Shown here in pieces: positions 42,100 through 50,684 of a DNA stretch of 64,000 nucleotides. Location of the stretch: contig JAGAQA010000053.1 in assembly GCA_017622995.1 (NCBI GenBank), positions 1 through 64,000 of the forward strand. The letters run 5' to 3'. Every line of letters starts with the position of its first letter. Position 1 is the stretch's first letter. The notes under the pieces were generated by a model. That model ran no database searches and was not told the origin of the DNA. It was given only the letters and a program-made list of their open reading frames with translations. Made by a program: the position numbers and the translations under genes. Source of the stretch: Oscillospiraceae bacterium (GTDB lineage Bacteria; Bacillota; Clostridia; Oscillospirales; Oscillospiraceae).

Positions 42100-43263
42100 G
42101 TGACGGATATTACAAAGCTTTGCGACAGGGCCTACTATGTGTTTGACTTCCGCGTTCTGGAAAAGAGAGTGGCCTACCTGCGGGATTTGCTGGGAACGAA
42201 TGTGGACATTGCCTACGCCATCAAGGCCAACCCCTTCCTGGTGGAGGGCCTTCGCAGTCAGGTGGAGCGGCTGGAAATCTGCTCCCCCGGCGAAAGCGAG
42301 ATCTGCGACGGCCTGGGGATCGACCCCAAGATGACCGTGATTTCCGGCGTCAACAAGACCCCGGCCTTTATTGAAAAGCTGGTGAAAAACACCGACGGCC
42401 GGATCTATACCGTGGAGTCCCTGACCCAGTTTGCGCTGCTGGCCGCTCTGGCGGAAAAGTACGGCAAGCGCCTGAAGGTGCTGCTGCGGCTGACCAACGA
42501 CAGCCAGTTCGGCATCAACGAAGAGGATATTGAGCACATCATCGAAAACCGGGAAAGGTATCCCTGGCTGGATTTCCGGGGCCTTCAGTTCTTCTCCGGA
42601 ACCCAGAAGACTTCTCTCAAAAAGCTGAAGCGGGAGCTTGTCCACCTGGATGAACTCCTGCTCCGGCTGGAGGAACAGTACGGCTACCGGTCACCGGAGC
42701 TGGAATACGGCACCGGCTTCCCGGTTGCCTACTTTGGCGAGGATCTGGAGGAGGAAGCCCTCATCACCGGCTTCCGGCAGCTGCTGGAGGAAATGCGGTG
42801 GCAGGGGCACATCACCCTGGAGCTGGGGCGGTCCATTGCCGCCTCCTGCGGCAGCTACTTTACCCATGTGGCGGATAAAAAGCGCAACCACGGTCAGAAC
42901 TACCTGATTCTGGACGGCGGAATGCACCAGATGATCTATTTCGGCCAGTATATGGGCATGAAGCAGCCCCGGGTCACCCTCTGCGGCAAGGAGGACCGGG
43001 AGCCCACCGATCAATGGAACCTGTTCGGCAGCCTGTGCAGCATGAACGATATTCTGGTGAAGGCCCTGCCCCTGCCGGAGGTGGAGATCGGAGATACCCT
43101 GCGCTTCTACAATACCGGCGCCTACTGCGTCACCGAGGGCATGGCCTTGTTCCTCAGCCGGGATCTGCCCGCCGTTTACCTCATCGATTTGGAAGGAAAC
43201 CTGATCTGCGCGAGAAAGACCATGGAGACCTTCCCTCTCAATACACCCAATAAAGAGCTCTGA
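42100..43263 (+). CDS. Group III (alanine-racemase-fold) PLP amino acid decarboxylase
   Basis: The 387-residue protein starts with GTG directly after the ligase stop; GGGAGGAAGATAA precedes it. The PLP Lys is in IAYAIKANPFL, and phosphate-binding GTGFPVAYF and LELGRSIAASCG follow. The catalytic Cys is in GSLCSMNDIL, with GAYCVTEGMALF near the C-terminus. This is the ornithine/diaminopimelate decarboxylase family. The usual HIGSQ segment is changed to FFSGTQ, so substrate handling differs from LysA. In the butirosin pathway a related enzyme (BtrK) decarboxylates glutamate while bound to a carrier protein; the same could happen here because ligase and ACP flank it. That is inference. Confidence 0.82.
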   Translation: MTDITKLCDRAYYVFDFRVLEKRVAYLRDLLGTNVDIAYAIKANPFLVEGLRSQVERLEICSPGESEICDGLGIDPKMTVISGVNKTPAFIEKLVKNTDGRIYTVESLTQFALLAALAEKYGKRLKVLLRLTNDSQFGINEEDIEHIIENRERYPWLDFRGLQFFSGTQKTSLKKLKRELVHLDELLLRLEEQYGYRSPELEYGTGFPVAYFGEDLEEEALITGFRQLLEEMRWQGHITLELGRSIAASCGSYFTHVADKKRNHGQNYLILDGGMHQMIYFGQYMGMKQPRVTLCGKEDREPTDQWNLFGSLCSMNDILVKALPLPEVEIGDTLRFYNTGAYCVTEGMALFLSRDLPAVYLIDLEGNLICARKTMETFPLNTPNKEL

Positions 43264-43278
43264 AAGGAAACAAATCAT

Positions 43279-43506
43279 ATGAACGAACTGCTTGAAATTC
43301 TGAACGACATTCAGCCCGGTGTGGACTTTGAAAACGAGACCCACCTGATAGACAATCACCTGCTGGACTCCCTGTCCATCATCTCCCTGGTTGCCGAGCT
43401 GGAGGATACCTTCGATATGACCATTCCCGCCGTGGAGATCATTCCCGACAACTTCAACTCCGCTGAGGCTATGATGGAGATGATCCAGCGGCTTCAGGAA
43501 GACTGA
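43279..43506 (+). CDS. Acyl carrier protein (DltC-like)
   Basis: The 75-residue protein is a four-helix carrier with the phosphopantetheine Ser in NHLLDSLSIISLVAELE and the acidic helix two that DltA and DltB partners recognise. DltC is 78 residues with a similar motif. GAAAGGAAAC precedes the start. It lies between decarboxylase and MBOAT, 2 bases before the latter, so it is the probable thioester shuttle between them. Confidence 0.88.
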   Translation: MNELLEILNDIQPGVDFENETHLIDNHLLDSLSIISLVAELEDTFDMTIPAVEIIPDNFNSAEAMMEMIQRLQED

Positions 43507-43508
43507 GC

Positions 43509-45140
43509 ATGGATGTGCTCTCCCTGCTTCACGCAGGTGCTCACCCTGGCCTCACGGCCTTTTTCTCCCTGCACTACCTGGGCCTGTTTCTGCCCGCGGC
43601 GGTGATCCTCTTTTCCCTGACGCCGAAAAAGGGGAAAAAGTACACCCTGCTGCTTTTGAGCCTTGGGTTCTACTGGCTGATCAGCGGTGTGCTCATCGGC
43701 TACCTGGCGGCATCCGTGGCGGTGCTCTGGGGCTGCGGACTGTGGATGAATTCCCTCCAGAAAAAGCGGGACATTGCGGTGAAAGCGGCGGAAAAACCGG
43801 ACCGAAAGGCCATTAAGAAGAAGTACAACGGGTATTGCCGGCTGATTATGGGGCTGGCGGTGGCGGCACACATTGCCCTCATCCTGGTGCTCAAGTATTC
43901 CGGCTTCTTCCTGACCAACGTAAACGCCCTTTTCGGCACCGGGTTTGCCATCCCGGAGTATCTGAAGCCCCTGGGCCTTTCCTTCTTCATTCTGCAAAGC
44001 GTCTCCTATCTGGTGGACGTATACCGGCAGACCATCCCCGCAGACAGCAATCCCCTGAGACTGCTGCTGTTCGTCAGCTTCTTTCCCCAGATCGTGGAGG
44101 GCCCCATCTGCCGCTACAGCCAGACGGCCCAGCAGCTTTGGGAGGTTCAGCCCATCCGGTATGAAAACCTGACGGCGGGACTGCAAAGAATCCTATGGGG
44201 CCTGATGAAGAAGTTGGTGGTGGCTGACCGGCTGAATCCCTTTGTGGAGGAGCTCTTTACCCATCACGCCGGTTACCCCGGCTGGCTGAGCCTTCTGGGA
44301 GCGGTGCTGTACACGGTGCAGCTCTACATGGATTTCTCCGGCTCCATGGACGCGGTCTGCGGCACGGCCCAGATTTTCGGTATTACCATGCCGGAAAACT
44401 TCCGCCGGCCCTTCTTCTCAAAGAGCATCTCCGAGTTCTGGAACCGCTGGCACATTACCCTGGGCACCTGGTTCCGGGATTACATCTTCTATCCCGTTAC
44501 CATGTCGGGGCCTATGAAGAAGCTTACCGGCTCTGCCAGAAAGAAGCTGGGCAACCATTTTGGCCCCCTGCTGGCAGGGTCCGTGGCCCTGCTCTGCGTC
44601 TGGTTTTCCAACGGCCTGTGGCACGGTGCCGCCTGGCACTACATCTTCTTTGGCCTGTACCACTTTGTGCTGATTCTGCTGGGCAACTGCTTTGCACCCT
44701 ATCTGAAAAAGGCCAATGAGCGGCTGGGCTTTACCCCGGAAAACAAGCCTTTCCGGGTGTTCCAGATGCTGCGGACCTCGGCGCTGGTGGTGTTCGGCGA
44801 GCTGATCTTCCGGGCGGAGAACCTGGCCCAGGCCGGTGGGATGCTCAAAGCCATCTTTACGAATTTCGGGCCCCTGCGGGGCTGCTATTCCACGCTGAAA
44901 ACCGCGCTGGAAGCCTCCGGCTGTGATGTGCTGGATCTGCTCATTGTGGCGGTGGCGGTGTGCATTGTGCTGGTTGTCAGCATTTTGCAGGAAAAGGGTG
45001 TGGAAATCCGGGGCAGCCTGAACCGGAAGCCCACGGCCCTTCGCTGGGCAGTGTGGTATGCCCTGATCCTCTTTATTCTGATTTTCGGCGCCTATGGCGT
45101 GGGCTACATCCCGGTAGACCCCATGTACGCGAATTTCTGA
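43509..45140 (+). CDS. MBOAT-family O-acyltransferase (DltB/AlgI-like)
   Basis: The 543-residue polytopic protein has about 12 helices. The MBOAT core is complete: FFPQIVEGPICRYS, YTVQLYMDFSGSMDAVCG, WHITLGTWFRDYIFYP and the invariant His in NGLWHGAAWHYIFFG. MBOAT proteins pass an acyl or aminoacyl group through the membrane to an extracellular acceptor such as teichoic acid or a polysaccharide. With an ACP two bases upstream it likely takes its donor from that carrier. No DltD-like partner gene follows; a terminator is at 45173. Confidence 0.9.
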   Translation: MDVLSLLHAGAHPGLTAFFSLHYLGLFLPAAVILFSLTPKKGKKYTLLLLSLGFYWLISGVLIGYLAASVAVLWGCGLWMNSLQKKRDIAVKAAEKPDRKAIKKKYNGYCRLIMGLAVAAHIALILVLKYSGFFLTNVNALFGTGFAIPEYLKPLGLSFFILQSVSYLVDVYRQTIPADSNPLRLLLFVSFFPQIVEGPICRYSQTAQQLWEVQPIRYENLTAGLQRILWGLMKKLVVADRLNPFVEELFTHHAGYPGWLSLLGAVLYTVQLYMDFSGSMDAVCGTAQIFGITMPENFRRPFFSKSISEFWNRWHITLGTWFRDYIFYPVTMSGPMKKLTGSARKKLGNHFGPLLAGSVALLCVWFSNGLWHGAAWHYIFFGLYHFVLILLGNCFAPYLKKANERLGFTPENKPFRVFQMLRTSALVVFGELIFRAENLAQAGGMLKAIFTNFGPLRGCYSTLKTALEASGCDVLDLLIVAVAVCIVLVVSILQEKGVEIRGSLNRKPTALRWAVWYALILFILIFGAYGVGYIPVDPMYANF

Positions 45141-45172
45141 GGCAAGGAAACGTCAAACGCGGCAAATTCCAT

Positions 45173-45200
45173 ATGCCCCTTCTCCGGAAGGGGCATTTTT
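45173..45200 (+). terminator. Terminator of the MBOAT operon
   Basis: ATGCCCCTTC (45173-45182), a TCCG loop and GAAGGGGCAT (45187-45196) are followed by TTTTT. Confidence 0.9.
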
Positions 45201-45334
45201 CTTTGAGAACAGGTCAAAAGCCCAATGCGGCGGTTTGCCCAAAAGGGGAAATCCTGGCGCCAAAGGACCCTTGTCCGCTTTTGCGCCGCCTGTTCACGGA
45301 AAGGAAAAACAGGTGTAACATTCTTGTAAAATCG

Positions 45335-45500
45335 AAATCGTTTTCGAAAAATGGCTGTATTTGTCGCATTTCGTAACGATAAGCTGTGCATTTTTAACGA
45401 AACAGAACCGTGCATTATGTCAAAACATACAAAACACAAAAAGCACACTTGACATTCTGTAGATAAAGTTTATAATGGCATTGTAACGAAAACGATTTCG
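45335..45500 (+). promoter_or_regulatory. Promoter of the second lacI with two operators
   Basis: TTGACA (45449-45454), 16 bases and TATAAT (45471-45476) form the promoter. AAATCGTTTTCGAAAA (45335-45350) and, in the opposite sense, CGAAAACGATTTCG (45487-45500) are near-perfect copies of the motif beside the first lacI and GH94. The two are 152 bases apart, allowing looping. The second covers the transcription start region, so the whole lacI-ABC-GH3 transcript may be controlled here. No gene was found in 45141-45529. Confidence 0.75.
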
Positions 45501-45529
45501 AAACAGACGATTTGAAAGAGGCGGTATGA

Positions 45530-46579
45530 ATGCCAACCCTCAGAGACGTGGCCACCGCCTGCGGGGTGTCCCCGGCTACGGTCAGCAAGGCACTGAACAA
45601 TGCCCCTGATGTGGGCCAGGAAACAGCCCAGCGAATTCGTCAGCGGGCCAAGGAATTGGGCTATCACCCCAATGCCGTTGCCCGGACGCTGAAGACCAAT
45701 CGCAGTTACAGCATCGGCGTCCTCTTTGAAGACGAGATGCACAGCGGCCTGACCCACGAGTTCTTTTCCAGCGTACTGGACGCACTTAAGAACGGCGTGG
45801 AGTCAAGAGGCTACGATGTCACGTTCATCAGCAGAAACCTGGGCGCCGCCTCTATGAGCTACCTGGATCACTGCCGTTACCGCAATTGCGACGGCGTGGT
45901 GATTGCCAACGTGGATTTCCGGGACCCTTCGGTGGCGGAACTGGTTGCCAGCGGCATTCCGGCGGTGACCATCGATTATGTGTTCGATGGAACCAGCGCG
46001 GTGATGTCCGACAACGCCAGGGGAATGCGGGAGCTGGTTACCTATGTGCACAGCCAGGGCCACAGGGATTTCGCCCTGATCCATGGTGAGGAAACGGCGG
46101 TGACCAGGGTCCGGATGGCATCCTTCTACAGGACCTGCCGGGATCTTGGCATCACAGTCCGGCCGGATCTGGTAATCAGAGGACAGTTCAACAATCCCGA
46201 AGCTTGCGGCCTGGTAACGAGATCCATTCTGGAGCGCCGGGATCGCCCCACCTGCATTTTTTATCCCGATGACATCGCCCTCCTGGGCGGCATGACCGAG
46301 ATTGAACGCTGGGGGCTCCGGATTCCGGAAGACATCAGCGTGGCAGGCTACGATGGGATTAAGCTCAGCCGGTTCCTTCGCCCGGAGCTTACGACCCTTT
46401 GCCAGGATACCCAGGCAATGGGATCTGAGGCGGCAAGACTGCTGACCCAGGCCATTGAGGAAAATAAGGCGTTTATGCCTCAGGTCGTTATGGTTCCGGG
46501 GTCCCTGCAGCCCGGCGGCACCGTGGCAAAGCTCCATTCCCAGAGCACCGGTATTGAAGCCGGGAACAAACGGTACTAA
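45530..46579 (+). CDS. LacI-family regulator of the beta-glucoside ABC/GH3 cluster
   Basis: The 349-residue protein begins MPTLRDVATACGVSPATVSK, the LacI DNA-binding domain, with hinge VARTLKTNRSYSIGVLFEDE. The sensor domain (THEFFSSVLDALKNGVESRG, ISVAGYDGIKLSRFLRPELT) is close to that of the LacI at 36513, down to shared EDEMHSGL/VDEQNSGL and SRGYDVTFI segments. They are paralogues likely sensing related sugars and recognising the same operator. It is followed by the binding-protein gene after 46 bases. Confidence 0.93.
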   Translation: MPTLRDVATACGVSPATVSKALNNAPDVGQETAQRIRQRAKELGYHPNAVARTLKTNRSYSIGVLFEDEMHSGLTHEFFSSVLDALKNGVESRGYDVTFISRNLGAASMSYLDHCRYRNCDGVVIANVDFRDPSVAELVASGIPAVTIDYVFDGTSAVMSDNARGMRELVTYVHSQGHRDFALIHGEETAVTRVRMASFYRTCRDLGITVRPDLVIRGQFNNPEACGLVTRSILERRDRPTCIFYPDDIALLGGMTEIERWGLRIPEDISVAGYDGIKLSRFLRPELTTLCQDTQAMGSEAARLLTQAIEENKAFMPQVVMVPGSLQPGGTVAKLHSQSTGIEAGNKRY

Positions 46580-46604
46580 GCGCTTTCCAAGCGTTCGGTA
46601 TAAT
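46577..46604 (+). promoter_or_regulatory. Possible cre-like site and -10 box before the binding-protein gene
   Basis: TAAGCGCTTTCCA (about 46577-46589) has the AAGCGCTT core of catabolite-repression sites but departs from the full consensus. TATAAT (46599-46604) lacks a good -35 partner. A secondary, regulated promoter is possible. Confidence 0.3.
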
Positions 46605-46625
46605 TAATAACGGAGGATGAACAAA

Positions 46626-48047
46626 ATGAAAAAACTGCTCGCAATGCTCCTGGCTTGTGTGATGGTTTTCGGTCTGTGCGCTTGCTCCAGCAGCAGCGCT
46701 CCCGCTGCCACCCAGGCCCCCGCTGCCGAGGCTCCCAAGGCTGAGGCTCCCGCTGCCGAGGCTCCCGCTGCCGACGGCTCCAAGGTCACCATCAACGTCA
46801 TGTCCTTTACCGATGAGGTTCCCGGCATGATCGCCAAGTACATGGAAGCCCATCCCGATGTGGCTGCCAAGTACGATGTGAACACCACCATCATCGCTAC
46901 CACTGACGGTCTGTACCAGCCCGCTCTGGACCAGGCTCTGCAGGCCGGCGGCGCTGACGCTCCCGACATCTACTGCGCTGAGTCCGCTTTCGTTCTGAAG
47001 TACTGCCAGGGCGATGCCGCTGAGTTCGCCGCTACTTACGAAGATCTGGGCATCGACGTCGCTGCCGCTACCAAGGCTGCTGACATCGCTCAGTACACCA
47101 TCGACATCGGCACCCGTCCCTCCGACGGCAAGCTGGTGGGTCTGGGCTACCAGGCAACCGGCGGCGCCTTCATCTATCGCCGCTCCATCGCCAAGGACGT
47201 TTGGGGTTCCGACGATCCCGCTGTCGTCGCTGAGAAGATCGGCGCCGGCTCCGGCAGCTGGGACAAGTTCTTTGAGGCTGCTAAGGAACTGAAGGCCAAG
47301 GGCTACGCCATTGTTTCCGGTGACGGCGACATCTGGCACGCTGTTGAGAACTCCTCCCCCACCGGCTGGATTGTTGACGGCGCTCTGAACATCGACCCCG
47401 CCCGTGAAGCATTCCTGGATCTGTCCAAGACCCTGATGGACAACGGTTATCACCATGACTCCGTGGACTGGCAGGAAGGCTGGTTCGCTGACATGAAGAA
47501 GGACGGCGGCGTGTTCGGCTTCTACGGCCCCGCTTGGCTGATCAACTACACCATCGCTCCCAACTGCGGCGAAGGCGACAACTCCTCCGCTGGCGACTGG
47601 GCTGTCTGCGCTCCCAACATCGGCTTCTTCTGGGGCGGCACTTGGGTCCTGGCTGGCAAGACCTGCGTTGGCACCGAGAAGCAGCAGGTTGTTGCTGACA
47701 TCATCAAGTGGATCACTCTGGACTGCGATGAGAACTCCCTGCAGTACGCATGGGCAAACGGCACTCTGAATGGCCCTGGCGGCACCAAGGATACCGTTGC
47801 TTCCGGTACCGTTATGGCTATGTCCAATGGCGAGATGGAATTCCTGGGCGGCCAGAACATGTTCGATGTGTTCGTGCCTGCTAACCAGTACGCCAATGGT
47901 AAGAACCTGACCCAGTACGACGAGACCATCAACACCGCTTGGCGTGAGGCTGTCCGTGCTTACACTGCCGGCACCATGACTCGTGACGAGGCCATTTCTT
48001 CCTTCAAGACCGCTGTCGGCGACAAGCTGGACATCATCGTGAAGTAA
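46626..48047 (+). CDS. ABC sugar-binding lipoprotein
   Basis: The 473-residue lipoprotein starts at MKKLLAMLLACVMVFG (46626, GGAGG upstream), with lipobox LCAC. An Ala/Pro/Glu-rich repeat linker (units of AEAPKAEAPAAEAPAAD) precedes a family 1 extracellular solute-binding domain. It captures an oligosaccharide for the permeases encoded downstream. The gene uses a markedly biased codon set (many GCT, GGC, GAC), consistent with high expression. A strong terminator-like hairpin after it would keep its expression above that of the permeases. Confidence 0.92.
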   Translation: MKKLLAMLLACVMVFGLCACSSSSAPAATQAPAAEAPKAEAPAAEAPAADGSKVTINVMSFTDEVPGMIAKYMEAHPDVAAKYDVNTTIIATTDGLYQPALDQALQAGGADAPDIYCAESAFVLKYCQGDAAEFAATYEDLGIDVAAATKAADIAQYTIDIGTRPSDGKLVGLGYQATGGAFIYRRSIAKDVWGSDDPAVVAEKIGAGSGSWDKFFEAAKELKAKGYAIVSGDGDIWHAVENSSPTGWIVDGALNIDPAREAFLDLSKTLMDNGYHHDSVDWQEGWFADMKKDGGVFGFYGPAWLINYTIAPNCGEGDNSSAGDWAVCAPNIGFFWGGTWVLAGKTCVGTEKQQVVADIIKWITLDCDENSLQYAWANGTLNGPGGTKDTVASGTVMAMSNGEMEFLGGQNMFDVFVPANQYANGKNLTQYDETINTAWREAVRAYTAGTMTRDEAISSFKTAVGDKLDIIVK

Positions 48048-48079
48048 GTAAAGGTTCCCAACCAGTATCCAAACCTTGC

Positions 48080-48110
48080 GGGGGGATAGCAGCCGCTATC
48101 CCCCCTTTTT
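48080..48110 (+). terminator. Intra-operon terminator between binding protein and permeases
   Basis: GGGGGGATAGC (48080-48090), an AGCC loop and GCTATCCCCCC (48095-48105) are followed by TTTTT. Partial read-through would set the ratio of binding protein to permease. Confidence 0.9.
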
Positions 48111-48223
48111 GAAAGGATAGAAGGCCTGAATCCGGGTCCGGATAGGAAAAGCAGATCGGAGTTCCGGTCTTTTTTTCCTATCCGGTCCGCGGAGCAAAAT
48201 CCATTCCGAGGAGCGCAAGAACC

Positions 48224-49135
48224 ATGGAAAACACAAAAAAACACGGCTTTAGCTATGCAAAGTATGGCTACTTGTTCAGCATCCCCTTTGTTGTGATCTT
48301 TCTGATCTTCCACCTGTATCCCACCATCAATACTGCGATTTTGGGCTTTACCGACTGCAAGGGCCTGGGCAACACCACCTGGCACTTCCTGCAGGGCGAT
48401 ATTTTCCGGAACTTCAAGACCGTTCTGGCCAGCGATACCTTCCGCCTTGCCCTGAAGAACACCCTTGTTCTGTGGATTGTCAACTTTATCCCCCAGATGT
48501 GTCTGGCACTGCTGCTGACGGCCTGGTTCACCAGCCGCCGGAACAAAATCAGAGGCCAGGGCTTCTTTAAGGTTGTCTTCTACATGCCCAATATCATCAC
48601 CGCGGCAACCGTGGCCATCCTGTTCAATGCCCTGTTTGCCTACCCCAAGGGCCCCGTTAACGACCTGCTGGTATCCTGGGGCATTCTGGAAAATTCCTTT
48701 AACTTCCAGGTGAGCCAGACGGCAGCCCGGCTGACCGTTTCCTTCATCCAGTTCTGGATGTGGTATGGCTATACCATGATCATCCTGATTTCCGGCGTTC
48801 TGGGCATCAACCCCGAGATCTTCGAGGCTGCCGAAATCGACGGCGCCAACAACTGGCAGATGTTCTGGCAGATCACCATTCCCAATCTGAAGACCATCAT
48901 GATCTACACCCTGATCACCTCCATGATCGGTGGTTTGAGCATGTACGATATTCCCAAGATGTACCTGGCCGGCGGCCCCAACCGCGCCACCACCACTGTC
49001 AGCGTATTCATCTACGACCAGGCCTTTGCCGGCAGCTACATGTACAACCGTGCCGCGGCAGCGTCCATGATCCTGTTCCTGATCATTGCCGCCTGCTCCG
49101 CAGTTGTGTTCTACATGATGCGGGATAAAGACTGA
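48224..49135 (+). CDS. ABC sugar permease, MalF/UgpA type
   Basis: The 303-residue protein has six helices and a MalF-type coupling-loop signature EAAEIDGANNWQMFWQITIPNL that docks to the ATPase. It begins MENTKKHGFSYAKYGYLFSI. It pairs with the MalG-type permease 14 bases downstream. No ATPase gene is in the cluster, so a shared MsmK-type ATPase elsewhere in the genome is expected. Confidence 0.95.
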   Translation: MENTKKHGFSYAKYGYLFSIPFVVIFLIFHLYPTINTAILGFTDCKGLGNTTWHFLQGDIFRNFKTVLASDTFRLALKNTLVLWIVNFIPQMCLALLLTAWFTSRRNKIRGQGFFKVVFYMPNIITAATVAILFNALFAYPKGPVNDLLVSWGILENSFNFQVSQTAARLTVSFIQFWMWYGYTMIILISGVLGINPEIFEAAEIDGANNWQMFWQITIPNLKTIMIYTLITSMIGGLSMYDIPKMYLAGGPNRATTTVSVFIYDQAFAGSYMYNRAAAASMILFLIIAACSAVVFYMMRDKD

Positions 49136-49149
49136 GAGGAGGCTATCTT

Positions 49150-50001
49150 ATGTCTAGATTACATAGCCGTAAAGAAAATCCCGTCGTAAAGACGCTGATT
49201 TACATCGTTCTGATTTTCCTGACCATTTTGAGCCTGTTCCCCTTTGTCATCATGGTCGTGAACTCCACCCGGAATACCCCTGAGATTCAGACCCACGCCG
49301 TTTCTCTGATTCCCTCCAAGTATCTGCTTCAGAACTGGGCAGTGTTCGGCGGCAAGACCTTTAACCCCGGCCGTGGTTTCATGAACTCCTTCATTATCTC
49401 TGCCGGCGCTACAATTTGCACCGTTTACTTCTCCACTCTGACCGCCTATGCGCTGGTTGCCTACCGCTGGAAGATGCGGGACGCGTTCCTGACGCTGATT
49501 CTGTGCGTCATGATGATTCCTCCCACGGTTACCTCCATCGGTACCTATCAGTTCATGTACAAGATCGGTATGACAAACAACCTGCTGGCGCTGATTATAC
49601 CTGCCATTGCGGCGCCGTCCTCTGTGTTTTTCATGCGTCAGTTCATGCTGGCATCCCTGCCTCTGGAGCTGCTGGATTCCGCCAGAATCGACGGCTCCAA
49701 GGAGTTCCGCACCTTCAACCAGATTGCCATGCCCATCATGAAGCCCGCTATGGCCACCCAGGCGATCTTCTGCTTCGTCAACAGCTGGAATCAGCTGTTC
49801 CTGCCCAGCATTCTGCTGACCAGAAATGAGCTGTACACCATGCCCATCATGGTATCCCAGCTGAAGGGTGACATCTACAAGGTTGAGTACGGCGCGGTTT
49901 ACCTGGGCCTGACCCTGACCGTTCTGCCCCTGTTCATCATCTACTTTGCACTGTCTAAGTACATCATTGCCGGTGTCGCGTTGGGTGGCGTGAAAGGATG
50001 A
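49150..50001 (+). CDS. ABC sugar permease, MalG/UgpE type
   Basis: The 283-residue protein has six helices with the coupling signature LLDSARIDGSKEFRTFNQIA and the typical C-terminal KYIIAGVALGGVKG. AGGAGG lies before the start. It overlaps the yesL-like gene by 4 bases. Together with the upstream permease it forms the channel for the sugar delivered by the lipoprotein. Confidence 0.95.
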   Translation: MSRLHSRKENPVVKTLIYIVLIFLTILSLFPFVIMVVNSTRNTPEIQTHAVSLIPSKYLLQNWAVFGGKTFNPGRGFMNSFIISAGATICTVYFSTLTAYALVAYRWKMRDAFLTLILCVMMIPPTVTSIGTYQFMYKIGMTNNLLALIIPAIAAPSSVFFMRQFMLASLPLELLDSARIDGSKEFRTFNQIAMPIMKPAMATQAIFCFVNSWNQLFLPSILLTRNELYTMPIMVSQLKGDIYKVEYGAVYLGLTLTVLPLFIIYFALSKYIIAGVALGGVKG

Positions 50002-50684
50002 GATGGGAAGCGAAGTATCCGTTCCTGGCAAAAATCGTGGACGGACTTCGGTTTCTGGGAGACCTTTTAGCGGTGAATCTGCTGTGGCTGTTTACGTCAC
50101 TGCCGATTGTCACCGTCGGAGCCGCAAGCAGCGCAGCTTATGCTGTGCTGCTTCGGTATGTCCGGGAGGGAGATGTCCCGATACTGAAGACTTATTTTCA
50201 ATCCTTAAGGGAGAACTTCTTACAGGCAACGGCGCTGTGGCTGATTTCCATTGCCATGGCCTTTGTGGTGTATGTGGACTGGCGGTTTGCAGGAACTATG
50301 GAGGGCAGTTTGCATACCCTGTATCTGGCCCTTTCTGTGGTGCTCTGCGCCGCCATCGCGGTGATGCTCACCCTGGCCATCCCCATTCAGTCCTACTACC
50401 GCAACAGCCTGAAGAACATCATCAAGAATGCCTTCGCCATGGCATTCTGCGCCCCGGGCTGGATGCTGCTGATCTGGCTGGTTTGGGCGGCTTTGGCGGC
50501 CTTTTGCCTGCTGGTGCCCTTCAACATCGTGCTCAGCGCAGGATCCCTTTTCATTATGTGGGGGTTTTCCATCCCGGCATGGCTTGCCAGCAAAATCACA
50601 CTGCGGATTTTCCGCATTTTTGACCCCAACCTGAAAAAAACGGAGGAGACAAATGAATCGAGCGGAAGCGAAGAAGAAAGCTGA
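49998..50684 (+). CDS. YesL-family (DUF624) membrane protein
   Basis: The 228-residue protein has five helices and the DUF624 opening: FLAKIVDGLRFLGDLLAVNL followed by LWLFTSLPIVTVGAASSAAY. YesL-like proteins are regularly found in carbohydrate ABC-transporter operons, but their function is unproven. Its end overlaps the GH3 gene by 32 bases, so it is fully embedded in the operon. Confidence 0.9.
   Translation: MRWEAKYPFLAKIVDGLRFLGDLLAVNLLWLFTSLPIVTVGAASSAAYAVLLRYVREGDVPILKTYFQSLRENFLQATALWLISIAMAFVVYVDWRFAGTMEGSLHTLYLALSVVLCAAIAVMLTLAIPIQSYYRNSLKNIIKNAFAMAFCAPGWMLLIWLVWAALAAFCLLVPFNIVLSAGSLFIMWGFSIPAWLASKITLRIFRIFDPNLKKTEETNESSGSEEES

Noticed and set aside
40600..42645. A 681-residue antisense frame opposite the adenylating ligase
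   Set aside because: Runs across two real genes with intact motifs; no start signal or domain.
40588..45140. A plain D-alanylation (dlt) operon
   Set aside because: No DltD is present and a PLP decarboxylase is inserted between ligase and carrier, so the simple annotation does not explain the gene set.
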